Shown in pieces: positions 16,448-25,660 of a DNA stretch of 64,000 nt. The DNA is taken from assembly GCF_017545445.1 (NCBI RefSeq), contig NZ_JAFWOM010000011.1, forward strand, positions 41,591 through 105,590, in the 5' to 3' direction. The notes under the pieces were generated by a model. The model was not told the DNA's origin, searched no databases, and saw nothing but the letters and a program-made list of their open reading frames with translations. Within the stretch, counting starts at the first letter, position 1. The number at the start of each line of letters is the position of its first letter. The position numbers were made by a program, and so were the translations under genes. This stretch comes from Fibrobacter sp. (GTDB taxonomy: Bacteria > Fibrobacterota > Fibrobacteria > Fibrobacterales > Fibrobacteraceae).

Positions 16448-16657
16448 TTAGAAAATCGTATTGTTGATGGTTAGTCCTGCGAAGAACAGGATGAGATAGC
16501 CGTACCAAAGGCCAGTCGGCACGTAGTTCCAAATACGTTTGTATTTATTCGGCTCATCCTTGTTCTTATCCTTGATGCGGATAATGTTTTTTTTGAGATA
16601 AAAACCGCAGAGTGCAAGACCTGCGATGCTAACGAGAATGAGAAGTACATATGCCAT
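16448..16657 (-). CDS. Small two-helix membrane protein
   Basis: 69 residues: hydrophobic helix at about 3-20 (YVLLILVSIAGLALCGFYL), a Lys/Arg/Asp-rich cytoplasmic loop (KKNIIRIKDKNKDEPNKYKR) and a second helix at about 47-66 (YVPTGLWYGYLILFFAGL). Both termini would face the same side. Upstream on the minus strand CTATATTTATGG could be a -10 element close to the start; no clear Shine-Dalgarno is visible. It is convergent with the preceding lipoprotein gene. Function unknown. Confidence 0.6.
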   Translation of the reverse strand: MAYVLLILVSIAGLALCGFYLKKNIIRIKDKNKDEPNKYKRIWNYVPTGLWYGYLILFFAGLTINNTIF

Positions 16658-16775
16658 GCCATAAATATAGCATTTTTTATACGAGCCGGAAATGAACTCA
16701 GGTCTAAAACAATCTGGTTTAACAAAGTCAGTGATGCTCTCTGTTCATTTTTTTTTGCATAAACATAAAAATGGA

Positions 16776-16789
16776 TATTTTGTATATTG
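16776..16789 (+). promoter_or_regulatory. Candidate promoter for the first FISUMP gene
   Basis: TATTTTGTATATTG occurs here and again at 25623-25636; a version ending in A lies at 29644-29657. Each is 17-25 bp upstream of a FISUMP start codon. TATATT is the likely -10 box, giving a very short leader (about 10-20 nt). Confidence 0.5.
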
Positions 16790-16805
16790 GGATAAAGGTG
16801 TTTTT

Positions 16806-19800
16806 ATGCATAAACGATTTTCTCTGTTATTGCTGATATGTGCTTTTTTATTCGCTAGCGGTTTTGCGAGCGTTTCGTCTAATGGAAAAATTGCAAAAAA
16901 TTACGGTTCCATGAAGGATCCGCGTGACGGTCAAATTTACAAGACCGTCCAAATTGGCGATCAAGTGTGGATGGCGGAAAACCTGAATTACGAAACGCGT
17001 GATGCAGTTTACAGTATTGATTCTGATTTTTCTGGTTTTTTGACGAATGGATCGCATAAATCTAAGAATATACGTAATAAAAGGTCTAAAAAAGTTACGC
17101 TTAAATCAGAGACTAGCTATTGTTATGATAATCGTACTACCAACTGCTTGCGGTACGGACGCCTTTATCCTTGGAGTACTGCTGTGGAGGCTTGCCCTGT
17201 GGGGTGGCATTTGCCGGATACTACAGAGTGGAACACTTTGTTTGCAACAGTCGGTGGAATCGAATCTGCTGGAAAGGTACTTAAATTTACAGAAGGTTGG
17301 CGGAATGGAGGAAATGGGACAGATGAATATGGATTCTCTGCACTTCCTGTTGGCTTTAGGTATGAATTAGATTCTCAAAGTCCCCCCAATGAATATGCCT
17401 CCTTTTGGAGCTCTACGGATGATCCCGAAAAAGGTGCGTATGGAATGTTTTTGAATTATTATAACAATGGTGCAAAATTAGGATTTGATTCGTATGCCAT
17501 TGCGCGATCAGTCCGTTGCTTAAAGGGTGTTAAGTTGTCTTCAAGTTCTTCCGCTATGGCAACGTCTTCTTCGTCTTCGCAAGAAACGAGCGTTGATGCT
17601 GATGTATCTGTAGTCACGGAATCTGGAACTATGGTTGATTCTCGTGACGGGCGAACTTACAAGACGTTAAAGGTTGGTTCTTGGACTTGGATGGCTGAAA
17701 ATTTGAAGTATAAAACGTCCGATAGTTATTGCTTTGGCGATAAAGCCGAAAATTGCGAAAAATATGGACGACTCTACACATCGGATGCGATGAGGGATTC
17801 TTCTTCTTTAAATGCGGAACAAGGTTTGTGCCCTGTGGGTTGGCATTTGCCATCTCAATGGGAGTGGGAACGATTAATTGATGCCGTAGGAGGGGATTCT
17901 TTGGCGGGCAAGCGCCTTAAAAAAACGATGGGATGGTTTGGGGATAGTGCCAAAGCCGATGATGATGTGGGTTTCTCTGTGCTTCCTGCTGGCATCAGGT
18001 TCAGTGATGGAAGCTATAGCCGTGAAGGCTTATATTCTTTGTTCTGGATATCTGCTACAAATGGAGTATTTTTCAACTACTATAGCCCTAGAACAAAAAT
18101 GATAGTGGAATTGTCAAAAGTTGGAGCGTCGGTGCGTTGCATCAAAGATATTGCTATAGGGACGCTCGTGGATCATCGTGATGGACAAACTTATAAGACG
18201 GTGAAGATTGGCAAGCAGAACTGGATGGCTGAAAATTTGAGATTCAAATCGCCGAATAGTTTTTGCTATAACAATGCGGATAGCAACTGTACCAAATACG
18301 GACGCCTTTATTTGTGGACGGCTGCGTTAGATAGCGTTCGCTTGTATAAAGATGATGATGAAGATTGCGGCTATTGCAAACCTTGTCCTCCGAAGTTCCC
18401 GTTACGTGGCGTTTGCCCTAAGGGGTGGCATATACCAACGGAAACAGAATGGATGACTTTATTGGAAACGGTAGAGAAAGGAACGTCATCAGGGGTGGCT
18501 TTGAAGTCTACGACCGGTTGGAAACGGTGCGATTATGGTCATCACTTTTTTGATAGAACTTGTAAACCTGGTGGGAATGGTTATGATTATTTTGGATTTT
18601 CTGCAGTTCCTGCGGGACGATGGAATAAGGATGGCGGCAAGGGTATAGGTGAATCGGCAATGTTCTGGAGCTCTACGGGTTACTACAAGAGTGCTCCGAA
18701 CTATATGAGTCTTAGTGCAGAAAAGGAAAAAGCCGATGTTAGTTACTGTTCCGGGAGCGATTATAAAAATGATGGATTATCGGTCCGCTGCATTCAGGAT
18801 GAAGTTGAAAGCGCAGACCTCGGCGCACTCCAAACGAAAGAAGAAAAACGAGAGAGTAAACCATCAGCTCAACCAACGGTAGCAAAAAATGATGGTCGCG
18901 GAATAAATTATGGAACACTCAAAGATTCCCGTGACGGACAAACGTATAGGACCGTGACGATTGGGGAACAGACCTGGATGGCGGAAAATCTCAAGTATAA
19001 AACACAATTCAGTACTTGTCATAAAGACCCGGATAGTTGTGCAAAATATGGTCGCCTTTATGAATGGGGCGAGGCGTATAACGCTTGCCCTGCGGATTGG
19101 CATTTGCCGACTGAAGATGAATGGAATACCTTGTTTGCAACGCTTGGGGTGGAACGTCGAAAGTATGATGGATTCATAGGGGCGGGAGAAAAGCTCAAGT
19201 CCAAAGAGGGCTGGCTTGGCAATGGAAACGGTACGGATGAATATGGTTTTTCTGCATTGCCCGCGGGTCAATCCAATTATTATTCTGAGGTATTTAATAG
19301 ACCGAATACTCATAAGGGTGTGGGAACGAGCGCTTATTTTTGGTCTGTTGATGTGGATCCCAGTTTCAGTAATTCCTTTTTAACGATGGAAAGTGGTACC
19401 AAACGTGCTTTTTATATGTCTGGAAGTGATCGCAATGCAATCTCTGTTCGTTGCATAAAGAATAAGCCTCTGCAAAATAAAACCTATTCTGCAATGGTTC
19501 CTGTGTCGAGCGTCGTTAAGGATTCTCTTATTGACGATCGTGATGGTCAAGTTTACAAAACCGTAAAAATTGGTTCACAGACTTGGATGGCTCAAAACCT
19601 GAACTATGAAACAAATGACAGCCGTTGCTACAAAAATGATTACCACAACTGCTCTAAATATGGCCGTTTTTACACATGGAATGATGCTGTGAAAGCGTGC
19701 CCTGCAGGCTGGCATCTGCCTGATACAACCGAATGGAATACTTTATTTGCTTCAGTGGGTGGACGCCTTACGGCCAGTAAATTTTTGAAATCTAAAAGCG

Positions 19801-20063
19801 GTTGGGAAACATGCAAAAACTGGTGCTGGGCGAATGGTAATGGCTCAGATGATTATGGTTTTTCAGTACTTCCTGTTGATGGTTGGGGTTATAATCACGA
19901 ATTTGGTTCCGAAGGAAGAAAGGCTGAATTCTGGACTGCTTCAGTAAAAGATCGTGATGCGTATTACATATACCTAGTGGCATCCTATAGCTATACGATT
20001 TACTTTAACAGAAATTTCAATTACTATGGGCGTTCAGTCCGTTGCGTTAAAGATTCTGATTAG
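16806..20063 (+). CDS. FISUMP repeat protein 1 (five units)
   Basis: 1085 residues from ATG 16806 (MHKRFSLLLLICAFLF), chosen because the signal peptide starts here; cleavage is predicted after SGFA with no lipobox Cys, so it is secreted rather than lipidated. Five FISUMP (TIGR02145) units start near residues 36, 276, 455, 705 and 909. Each runs RDGQ-Y-KTV, WMAENLNY, a Cys pair at CY---NC, YGRLY-W, CP-GWHLP, GFSALP, FW-S, S-VRC-KD. A Ser-rich linker (SSSSSAMATSSSSS) joins units 1 and 2. Unit 1 has a basic insert (KNIRNKRSKK) before its first Cys; unit 3 carries the long Cys-containing loop (CGYCKPC). It is first of the array and is followed 13 bp later by protein 2. Function of the family is not established. 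Confidence 0.9.
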   Translation: MHKRFSLLLLICAFLFASGFASVSSNGKIAKNYGSMKDPRDGQIYKTVQIGDQVWMAENLNYETRDAVYSIDSDFSGFLTNGSHKSKNIRNKRSKKVTLKSETSYCYDNRTTNCLRYGRLYPWSTAVEACPVGWHLPDTTEWNTLFATVGGIESAGKVLKFTEGWRNGGNGTDEYGFSALPVGFRYELDSQSPPNEYASFWSSTDDPEKGAYGMFLNYYNNGAKLGFDSYAIARSVRCLKGVKLSSSSSAMATSSSSSQETSVDADVSVVTESGTMVDSRDGRTYKTLKVGSWTWMAENLKYKTSDSYCFGDKAENCEKYGRLYTSDAMRDSSSLNAEQGLCPVGWHLPSQWEWERLIDAVGGDSLAGKRLKKTMGWFGDSAKADDDVGFSVLPAGIRFSDGSYSREGLYSLFWISATNGVFFNYYSPRTKMIVELSKVGASVRCIKDIAIGTLVDHRDGQTYKTVKIGKQNWMAENLRFKSPNSFCYNNADSNCTKYGRLYLWTAALDSVRLYKDDDEDCGYCKPCPPKFPLRGVCPKGWHIPTETEWMTLLETVEKGTSSGVALKSTTGWKRCDYGHHFFDRTCKPGGNGYDYFGFSAVPAGRWNKDGGKGIGESAMFWSSTGYYKSAPNYMSLSAEKEKADVSYCSGSDYKNDGLSVRCIQDEVESADLGALQTKEEKRESKPSAQPTVAKNDGRGINYGTLKDSRDGQTYRTVTIGEQTWMAENLKYKTQFSTCHKDPDSCAKYGRLYEWGEAYNACPADWHLPTEDEWNTLFATLGVERRKYDGFIGAGEKLKSKEGWLGNGNGTDEYGFSALPAGQSNYYSEVFNRPNTHKGVGTSAYFWSVDVDPSFSNSFLTMESGTKRAFYMSGSDRNAISVRCIKNKPLQNKTYSAMVPVSSVVKDSLIDDRDGQVYKTVKIGSQTWMAQNLNYETNDSRCYKNDYHNCSKYGRFYTWNDAVKACPAGWHLPDTTEWNTLFASVGGRLTASKFLKSKSGWETCKNWCWANGNGSDDYGFSVLPVDGWGYNHEFGSEGRKAEFWTASVKDRDAYYIYLVASYSYTIYFNRNFNYYGRSVRCVKDSD

Positions 20064-20076
20064 ATAGGTGTGGAAT

Positions 20077-22026
20077 ATGAATAAAAGTTTTTTTTCTATT
20101 GTTAGTGCAATTTTGTTCTTAATTCTTGTCGCTTGTGGCGGTACGAAACCTGAATCTTATGAAGTAAATGCAATGTCTAGTAATGAATCTGCTGATTCTA
20201 CAGCGGATTCCGGGATGCACATGATGGACCCACGTGATGGTCAAATTTATAAGACCGTAGCGATCGGTTCTCAAACTTGGATGGCTGAGAACTTGAATTA
20301 TGAAATGGCGAATAGTACATGCTATGACAACTTTATAAGTAATTGCTATAAAAATGGCCGTCTCTATGCTTGGAAGGCTGCACTTGAATCTTGCCCTGAG
20401 GGATGGCATTTGCCGACACAATCGGATTGGCATGAGCTTTTTTCTGCTCTTGGTGGGAAAGTTACTGCGGCCATAGCGCTTAAGTCACCGAAAAATTGGG
20501 GAATGGACTCGTATGGGCATAATAGGGCGACGAATGCTTCTGGCTTTTCTGCACTTCAAAGTGGGTATGAAAAAGATAATGGGGAGTTTAGTTCCGTTGG
20601 AGAAGCTTTTTTCTGGAGTTCTGATTATTACAATGATAGCCTAGCGTATTTCATGGGATTAAGAAGCGAAAGTGATGAAGCGTTCTTGCTTGGAGAAAAT
20701 AAGGGCAATAAGTATTCTGTTCGTTGCCTTAAAGATGATTCTTTAGCTAAAAATGAATTTATCGGAAAGAAAACTCTGCCTATCGGCGAAACGAGTAATC
20801 AAATGGTCGATGTTCGCGATGGAAATGTTTACAAGATTGTGACTTATGGTAAACAGACTTGGATGGCGGAGGATTTGGCTTATAAGGCCGAATACGATGA
20901 TAATTGCATGAGATTCTATTGCCGAAATATTGGATATTATACATGGAAAACTGCGATGGGGGAAGCGTACACTCAAAAGAACAGGACGGGAACCGTGCGT
21001 GGAATTTGCCCCATTGGTTGGCATTTGCCGGATACGACCGAATGGAATACTCTGATTTCTGTTTTAGGTGGTGAAAATGCGGTGTTTGATGTTCTTGAAT
21101 CGACATCTGGTAATGGATTCTCCATGGTTGCTAATAATTATGAAATAATATGTGCTGAAGATAGCTCTGAGAGTATATGCGGAAAAACTGCAGCTTTTTG
21201 GAGTTCCGACAATGATAGTGATGATGATTATGCTTATGGAATACGTCTTGAAGTTTATTCGAAAGAAAAAAAAGAAGTGGGGATTGATTACGTACGTAAA
21301 CGTAATGATATACCGATTCGTTGCGTGAAGGATGAGTCTGCACGGGAAAATGCATTCCCTGTTGAATTGCAGAAAAATACGGAAGGAATTGAAAAAGCGA
21401 CCATTATGGATTCTGTTGTTGATGCCCGTGATGGTAAGACGTATAGAACAACTAAAATTGGCAATCAAGTTTGGATGGCCGAAAATCTCAATTACAAGAC
21501 AGCCGGTAGTTTTTGTTACCATGACTCTACTCAATATTGCGAACTGTATGGCCGTTTTTACACTTGGGCTTCGGCTATGGATAGTGTGGGTGCTTTTAGC
21601 GTAAATGGTAAGGGATGTGGTTCAGGAACGTCTTGTCCCCCGAATTTCCCGGTTCGTGGAGTTTGTCCTGAAGGTTTTCATTTGCCGACTCTGACAGAAT
21701 GGAAGAACTTGGTGGCTACGGCTGGTGGCGAATATGATGCGGCATCAAAACTCATGTCTGCTAAGAAATTGGAAGAAGGTTTTGATTGGGTAGAGGAAGG
21801 AACGGATGATTATGGATTTTCGGCGTACCCGAGTTGCAATATGGAACATGATGGCACAAGCGGATTTTGTAACCCACCAGTAAATTATTGGAGTTCTATA
21901 GAAAGTAGTACAGACAAGGCGTATCATATGTCTCTCCAACATTCGAATAATTACAATGGCAAAGGTATTCAATTTAGCGGTATTGAAAAGCATTATGCAT
22001 TCACCATCCGCTGCGTGAAGGATTAA
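20077..22026 (+). CDS. FISUMP repeat lipoprotein 2 (three units)
   Basis: 650 residues from ATG 20077 (MNKSFFSIVSAILFLILVACGG); lipobox LVAC, so it is anchored to a membrane. Units start near residues 49, 243 and 447. Unit 2 is the most divergent: WMAEDLAYKAEYDD replaces the usual start, the YGRLY motif reads IGYYTW and the GTDDYGF segment is missing. Unit 3 has the long loop GKGCGSGTSCPPNFPVRGVC. The gene follows protein 1 by 13 bp, so the two are probably co-transcribed. The C-terminus ends exactly with the last TIRCVKD. Confidence 0.88.
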   Translation: MNKSFFSIVSAILFLILVACGGTKPESYEVNAMSSNESADSTADSGMHMMDPRDGQIYKTVAIGSQTWMAENLNYEMANSTCYDNFISNCYKNGRLYAWKAALESCPEGWHLPTQSDWHELFSALGGKVTAAIALKSPKNWGMDSYGHNRATNASGFSALQSGYEKDNGEFSSVGEAFFWSSDYYNDSLAYFMGLRSESDEAFLLGENKGNKYSVRCLKDDSLAKNEFIGKKTLPIGETSNQMVDVRDGNVYKIVTYGKQTWMAEDLAYKAEYDDNCMRFYCRNIGYYTWKTAMGEAYTQKNRTGTVRGICPIGWHLPDTTEWNTLISVLGGENAVFDVLESTSGNGFSMVANNYEIICAEDSSESICGKTAAFWSSDNDSDDDYAYGIRLEVYSKEKKEVGIDYVRKRNDIPIRCVKDESARENAFPVELQKNTEGIEKATIMDSVVDARDGKTYRTTKIGNQVWMAENLNYKTAGSFCYHDSTQYCELYGRFYTWASAMDSVGAFSVNGKGCGSGTSCPPNFPVRGVCPEGFHLPTLTEWKNLVATAGGEYDAASKLMSAKKLEEGFDWVEEGTDDYGFSAYPSCNMEHDGTSGFCNPPVNYWSSIESSTDKAYHMSLQHSNNYNGKGIQFSGIEKHYAFTIRCVKD

Positions 22027-22177
22027 GGGGGATGTGCTATGAGGTTTGGGGTCGCACCTACGGTGCTTTGGGGTATGGGCTAAAGCAAAAAGAAACGCAT
22101 CTGCAAAGAGAACCGCGTAAGAAGATCCCGGAACTAGTCCGGGATGACAACGCAGCCACTCAAACCTCATTACCTAT
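22027..22177. repeat. Post-FISUMP intergenic repeat segment (copy a)
   Basis: Contains a GCACC-TAC-GGTGC hairpin next to GGGGTATGGGC, then AAAAAGAAACGCATCTGCAAA, which is present again at about 29457-29477 (GTAAAAAGAAACGCATCTGC), and a CCCGGAACTAGTCCGGG palindrome. These pieces recur after other genes of the array, so intergenic DNA was copied along with the genes. Confidence 0.65.
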
Positions 22178-22279
22178 TCACTAACCACTTCCTATTTCCT
22201 ACCGCCTACTTCCTACTGTTTACTAACCACCAACCACTAACCACTGTTTACTAATGACTATTGACCAATGACCAATAAA
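22178..22279. repeat. Heptamer repeat tract that runs into a start codon
   Basis: CTAACCACTT, CTACTGTTTACTAACCAC, CAACCACTAACCACTG and then GACTATTGACCAATGACCAA form a long tract of 7-bp units. The ATG of FISUMP protein 3 (22268) is part of the last units, and an in-frame TGA lies six bases before it, so no earlier start is possible. Confidence 0.8.
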
Positions 22280-25200
22280 CGTTTTTCTTTTTTATTCGTT
22301 GTCTTCTTGCTTGCTGTTCTTGCGTCGAGTTCTTTTGCGAAGAATTCGTCTGCGGAAAAATACGGCTTCATGAAGGATTCGCGTGACGGTCAAATTTACA
22401 AGACCGTCCAAATAGGCAATCAAGTGTGGATGGCGGAAAATCTGAATTACGAAACGCTTGATCAACATATCGATTCTGAGCTTGTTTTTTGGGGACAAGG
22501 TGGTTCATATGACGTGCCGACTAGCTACTGTTTTGACGATGATTTTATCAACTGTACCCGATATGGTCGTCTTTATGCATGGAAAATAGCGACGCTAGCT
22601 TGCCCTGAAGGCTGGCATTTGCCGACGCGAGATGAGTGGGATACTTTGATGTCTGTTGTGGGCGTAGATAAATCTGGTAAATCGCTTAAATCTACCACAG
22701 GATGGTTTAATGGGAAGAACGGCACTGATGCTTATGGCTTTTCGGCTCTCCCAGTTGGGATGATGAATGTTTATGGAACGTATGGTGATAACAAGTACAA
22801 TGCCGAGGGGCGTAATACATTTTTTTGGAGTTCTACAGAACTTGATAGTAGTGATGCGTATGGAGCGTATTTGTATTACTATAAAAATAAGATGGACTTG
22901 GTTTCGGATTATAAAAAAATGGGCGGTTCTGTTCGCTGCATCAAAGACAAGCGAGAGACACAAGACGAACGTGTGACGAAATTAGATTTCAAAGCTTTGC
23001 TGTCATCCTCGGATAACGCTGCAGTGGGCGAGCAACATCGAACTGTAGAATCCATGACAGATTCCCGTGATGGACAAACTTACAAGACCGTCCAAATTGG
23101 CAATCAAGTGTGGATGGCGGAAAATTTGAACTACAAAGTGTCTAAAAGTTATTGCTATGAAAATAAAGTAAGTAACTGTGCAAAGTATGGACGGCTTTAT
23201 GCATGGAATGCGGTCATGGATAGCAATAATGCAACGTATCCTGTGCAAGGGGTTTGTCCTAGCGGTTGGCATTTGCCGGAAAATTATGAATGGGAAGTCT
23301 TGTTGAAGTTTGTGGGCCGTTCTTCTGCAGGCAAGGCTCTCAAGTCTCGCGCAGGATGGTTTGGCGGTGGCGATGGAACGGACGATTTTGGTTTTTCGGC
23401 AATCCCTGCCGGTTTCAGATATGGTAATGGTAAATACAGCAGCGATGGACGTTACGCTCTTTTTTGGAGTCCTGAGCCTTATTTGTTAAAGTACAATAAT
23501 AACGATGGTGATTTTGTTCAGAAGGGAGACGGTTTGTCTGTCTCTGTTCGTTGTGTCAAAAATGTTCCGAAAGAAACAATGACTGATTCTCGTGACGGAC
23601 AAACTTACAAGACTGTAAAAATAGGTTCTCAAACTTGGATGGCGGAGAACCTTAACTACAAAACGGAATATAGTTCTTGCCCCGGTGATGCGGATAGCAA
23701 CTGTGTTAAGTTCGGTCGCGAATATACATGGGCTTCTGCGATGGGTATTCCTGAATCGTTTAATGGAAACGATGAAAATTGCAATTCTTGTGAAAAAATT
23801 CCGGTGACGTATCCTGTGCAAGGAGTATGCCCTGTAGGTTGGCATTTGCCAACGGAAAAGGAATGGGATACTTTGATTCATGTTGTTGGCGGATCGGGTA
23901 AAGCACTCAAGTCCAGAAGTGGGTGGGCGACAGAACCGCTAATTCGTTGCTTAGATTGCTCAGATTTTGTAGTTGGAAACGGCTCGGATTATTTTGGCTT
24001 CGGTGCTCAGGCAACTGATGGCTATAATGCTGGTTTTTGGACTTCTGTCGGCAACTATGAAACTGTTGCATATCATCTTCTATTGAATTATCGTAACCAT
24101 GATGTGAATTTGAGTATTCGTGGACAAAAAACTATCAAGCACTCGGTCCGCTGCGTGAAGGATACGATTCTTGGAAAGAGTGTAGAAAAAAGAAAAAATG
24201 ATATTTGGGAGGGCGGAGCAAGCCAAATATTGGAGTCTCGCGATAGTACAGGATTCGTAACAGACTCTCGTGACGGACAAACATACAAGACTGTGAAAAT
24301 TGGCTCGCAAACATGGATGGCCGAAAACCTCAACTATAAAACCGATTACAGTTCTTGTTATGACGATGACTCCAGCAATTGCGCTAAGTATGGTCGCCTT
24401 TACCCATGGTCAATGGCAATAAACGCATGCCCTGTGGGTTATCATTTGCCCGATACGACAGAATGGAATACTTTGTTTGAGTTTGCCGGTGGACAATTCG
24501 CTCCGTATGGGAAAAAATTGAATGTGGGAATTCTAAAATCTGCAACGGATTGGAACAATGGTGTAAACAGTACGGATACGTATGGATTCTCTGTATTCCC
24601 AGCGGGCGAAGCGTATTATTACGGAACTGTTGGTTATGGATTGGAACTCATTGATGAATATAAAAATAAAGGTGCTAATGCGATTTTTTGGAGTTCTTCG
24701 GAAAATGGTAATTATAAAGATGCTTTCTATATAAAGTTTGATGGTAGCAATGACGCTTTGAAATCATATAATGCAAAAGAATATGTTTATTCTGTGCGTT
24801 GCCTTAAGGACTCGTTTAGTGGAGAGGAAAAAGTCCAAAGACGGGAAATAAAAGGCGAACGTTTGGTAGACCCTCGCGATGGTAAAAAATACAAGACCGT
24901 AAAAATTGGTTCGCAGACATGGATGGCCGAAAACTTAAATTACAAAACGGAGAAAAGTTCCTGCAATAAGAACGCGGACAGTAACTGTACTAAATTTGGC
25001 CGGTTCTATGAATGGGCGGAAGCGATGAATGTATGCCCTGTGGGGTATCATCTGCCGGATACGACGGAGTGGAAAACTTTATTTGCAACTGTAGGCGGTC
25101 AAGCTTCGGCGAGTAAAGTTCTTAAGTCTAAATCGCTTTGGAAAACTTGCGAGAATTGGAATTGGCAAAATGGAAATGGAACGGATGATTACGGCTTTTC

Positions 25201-25381
25201 TGTATTGCCTTCTGATGGCAAAGGCGAATATGCTTCGTTCTGGAGTTCTTCGGCGAATAATGGTGGTCGCTCCGGTAATTCGGTTTATTATGTGTATATG
25301 GTTGCCAAGTACAGTTATGCGGTGTATCAATCGGATAGTGAAAAATCAGAGAAAAGATCAGTCCGCTGCGTGAAGGATTGA
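22268..25381 (+). CDS. FISUMP repeat protein 3 (five units)
   Basis: 1037 residues. The start ATG (22268) lies inside a TGACCAA heptamer tract and is forced by an in-frame stop at 22262-22264; no Shine-Dalgarno is visible. The signal peptide MTNKRFSFLFVVFLLAVLASSSFA has no Cys, so the protein is secreted. Units start near residues 35, 263, 438, 664 and 866. Unit 3 carries the long Cys loop (CNSCEKIPVTYPVQGVCP). Units 1-4 share nearly identical DNA around the RDGQTYKTVKIGSQTWMAENL block. The last unit has an extra Cys in KTCENWNWQNG. It has its own transcription unit, with repeats on both sides. Confidence 0.88.
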   Translation: MTNKRFSFLFVVFLLAVLASSSFAKNSSAEKYGFMKDSRDGQIYKTVQIGNQVWMAENLNYETLDQHIDSELVFWGQGGSYDVPTSYCFDDDFINCTRYGRLYAWKIATLACPEGWHLPTRDEWDTLMSVVGVDKSGKSLKSTTGWFNGKNGTDAYGFSALPVGMMNVYGTYGDNKYNAEGRNTFFWSSTELDSSDAYGAYLYYYKNKMDLVSDYKKMGGSVRCIKDKRETQDERVTKLDFKALLSSSDNAAVGEQHRTVESMTDSRDGQTYKTVQIGNQVWMAENLNYKVSKSYCYENKVSNCAKYGRLYAWNAVMDSNNATYPVQGVCPSGWHLPENYEWEVLLKFVGRSSAGKALKSRAGWFGGGDGTDDFGFSAIPAGFRYGNGKYSSDGRYALFWSPEPYLLKYNNNDGDFVQKGDGLSVSVRCVKNVPKETMTDSRDGQTYKTVKIGSQTWMAENLNYKTEYSSCPGDADSNCVKFGREYTWASAMGIPESFNGNDENCNSCEKIPVTYPVQGVCPVGWHLPTEKEWDTLIHVVGGSGKALKSRSGWATEPLIRCLDCSDFVVGNGSDYFGFGAQATDGYNAGFWTSVGNYETVAYHLLLNYRNHDVNLSIRGQKTIKHSVRCVKDTILGKSVEKRKNDIWEGGASQILESRDSTGFVTDSRDGQTYKTVKIGSQTWMAENLNYKTDYSSCYDDDSSNCAKYGRLYPWSMAINACPVGYHLPDTTEWNTLFEFAGGQFAPYGKKLNVGILKSATDWNNGVNSTDTYGFSVFPAGEAYYYGTVGYGLELIDEYKNKGANAIFWSSSENGNYKDAFYIKFDGSNDALKSYNAKEYVYSVRCLKDSFSGEEKVQRREIKGERLVDPRDGKKYKTVKIGSQTWMAENLNYKTEKSSCNKNADSNCTKFGRFYEWAEAMNVCPVGYHLPDTTEWKTLFATVGGQASASKVLKSKSLWKTCENWNWQNGNGTDDYGFSVLPSDGKGEYASFWSSSANNGGRSGNSVYYVYMVAKYSYAVYQSDSEKSEKRSVRCVKD

Positions 25382-25509
25382 TGGGGTGGAGGGCTATGAG
25401 GTCGCTTCGCTTTGAGTTTGCCTTGCTTTGCGAGGCTTTGGACTGTTCTAATTACAATAACCTCACCCCATACTTCAAGGGGCGTAAGCCCCGTGCCCAT
25501 ACCTAGCAG
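25382..25509. repeat. Post-FISUMP intergenic repeat segment (copy b)
   Basis: GCTATGAGGTCGCTTCGCTT, CCTTGCTTTGC and CTAATTACAATAACCTCACC here match 33620-33690 in order. A GGGGC-GTAA-GCCCC hairpin followed by GTGCCCATACC lies at 25479-25503. No coding sequence is supported. Confidence 0.7.
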
Positions 25510-25611
25510 TCACTTCCTACCGCCTACTTCCTACTGCCTACTAACCACTGTTTACTAACCACTAACCACTGACCACTAACCTCTGATCTCTACTCTCTGA
25601 TCGCTATTTTT
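25510..25611. repeat. Heptamer repeat tract (ACTAACC type)
   Basis: Runs of CTACTGCCTACTAACCACTG, CTAACCACTAACCACTGACC and CTGATCTCTACTCTCTGATC, in 7-bp steps, lie just upstream of the promoter of FISUMP protein 4. Confidence 0.75.
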
Positions 25612-25622
25612 CAGCCACTTCT

Positions 25623-25660
25623 TATTTTGTATATTGCCTTCATAAACGAACGACGTATTT
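25623..25660 (+). promoter_or_regulatory. Promoter and conserved 23-nt leader of FISUMP protein 4
   Basis: TATTTTGTATATTG (25623-25636) is followed by a leader starting CTTCATAAACGAACGACG (25638 onward) that runs to the ATG. The leader is identical at 29659-29681 and 33795-33817, each directly before a MHKFI-type start, so three genes share promoter-proximal DNA. Confidence 0.6.
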
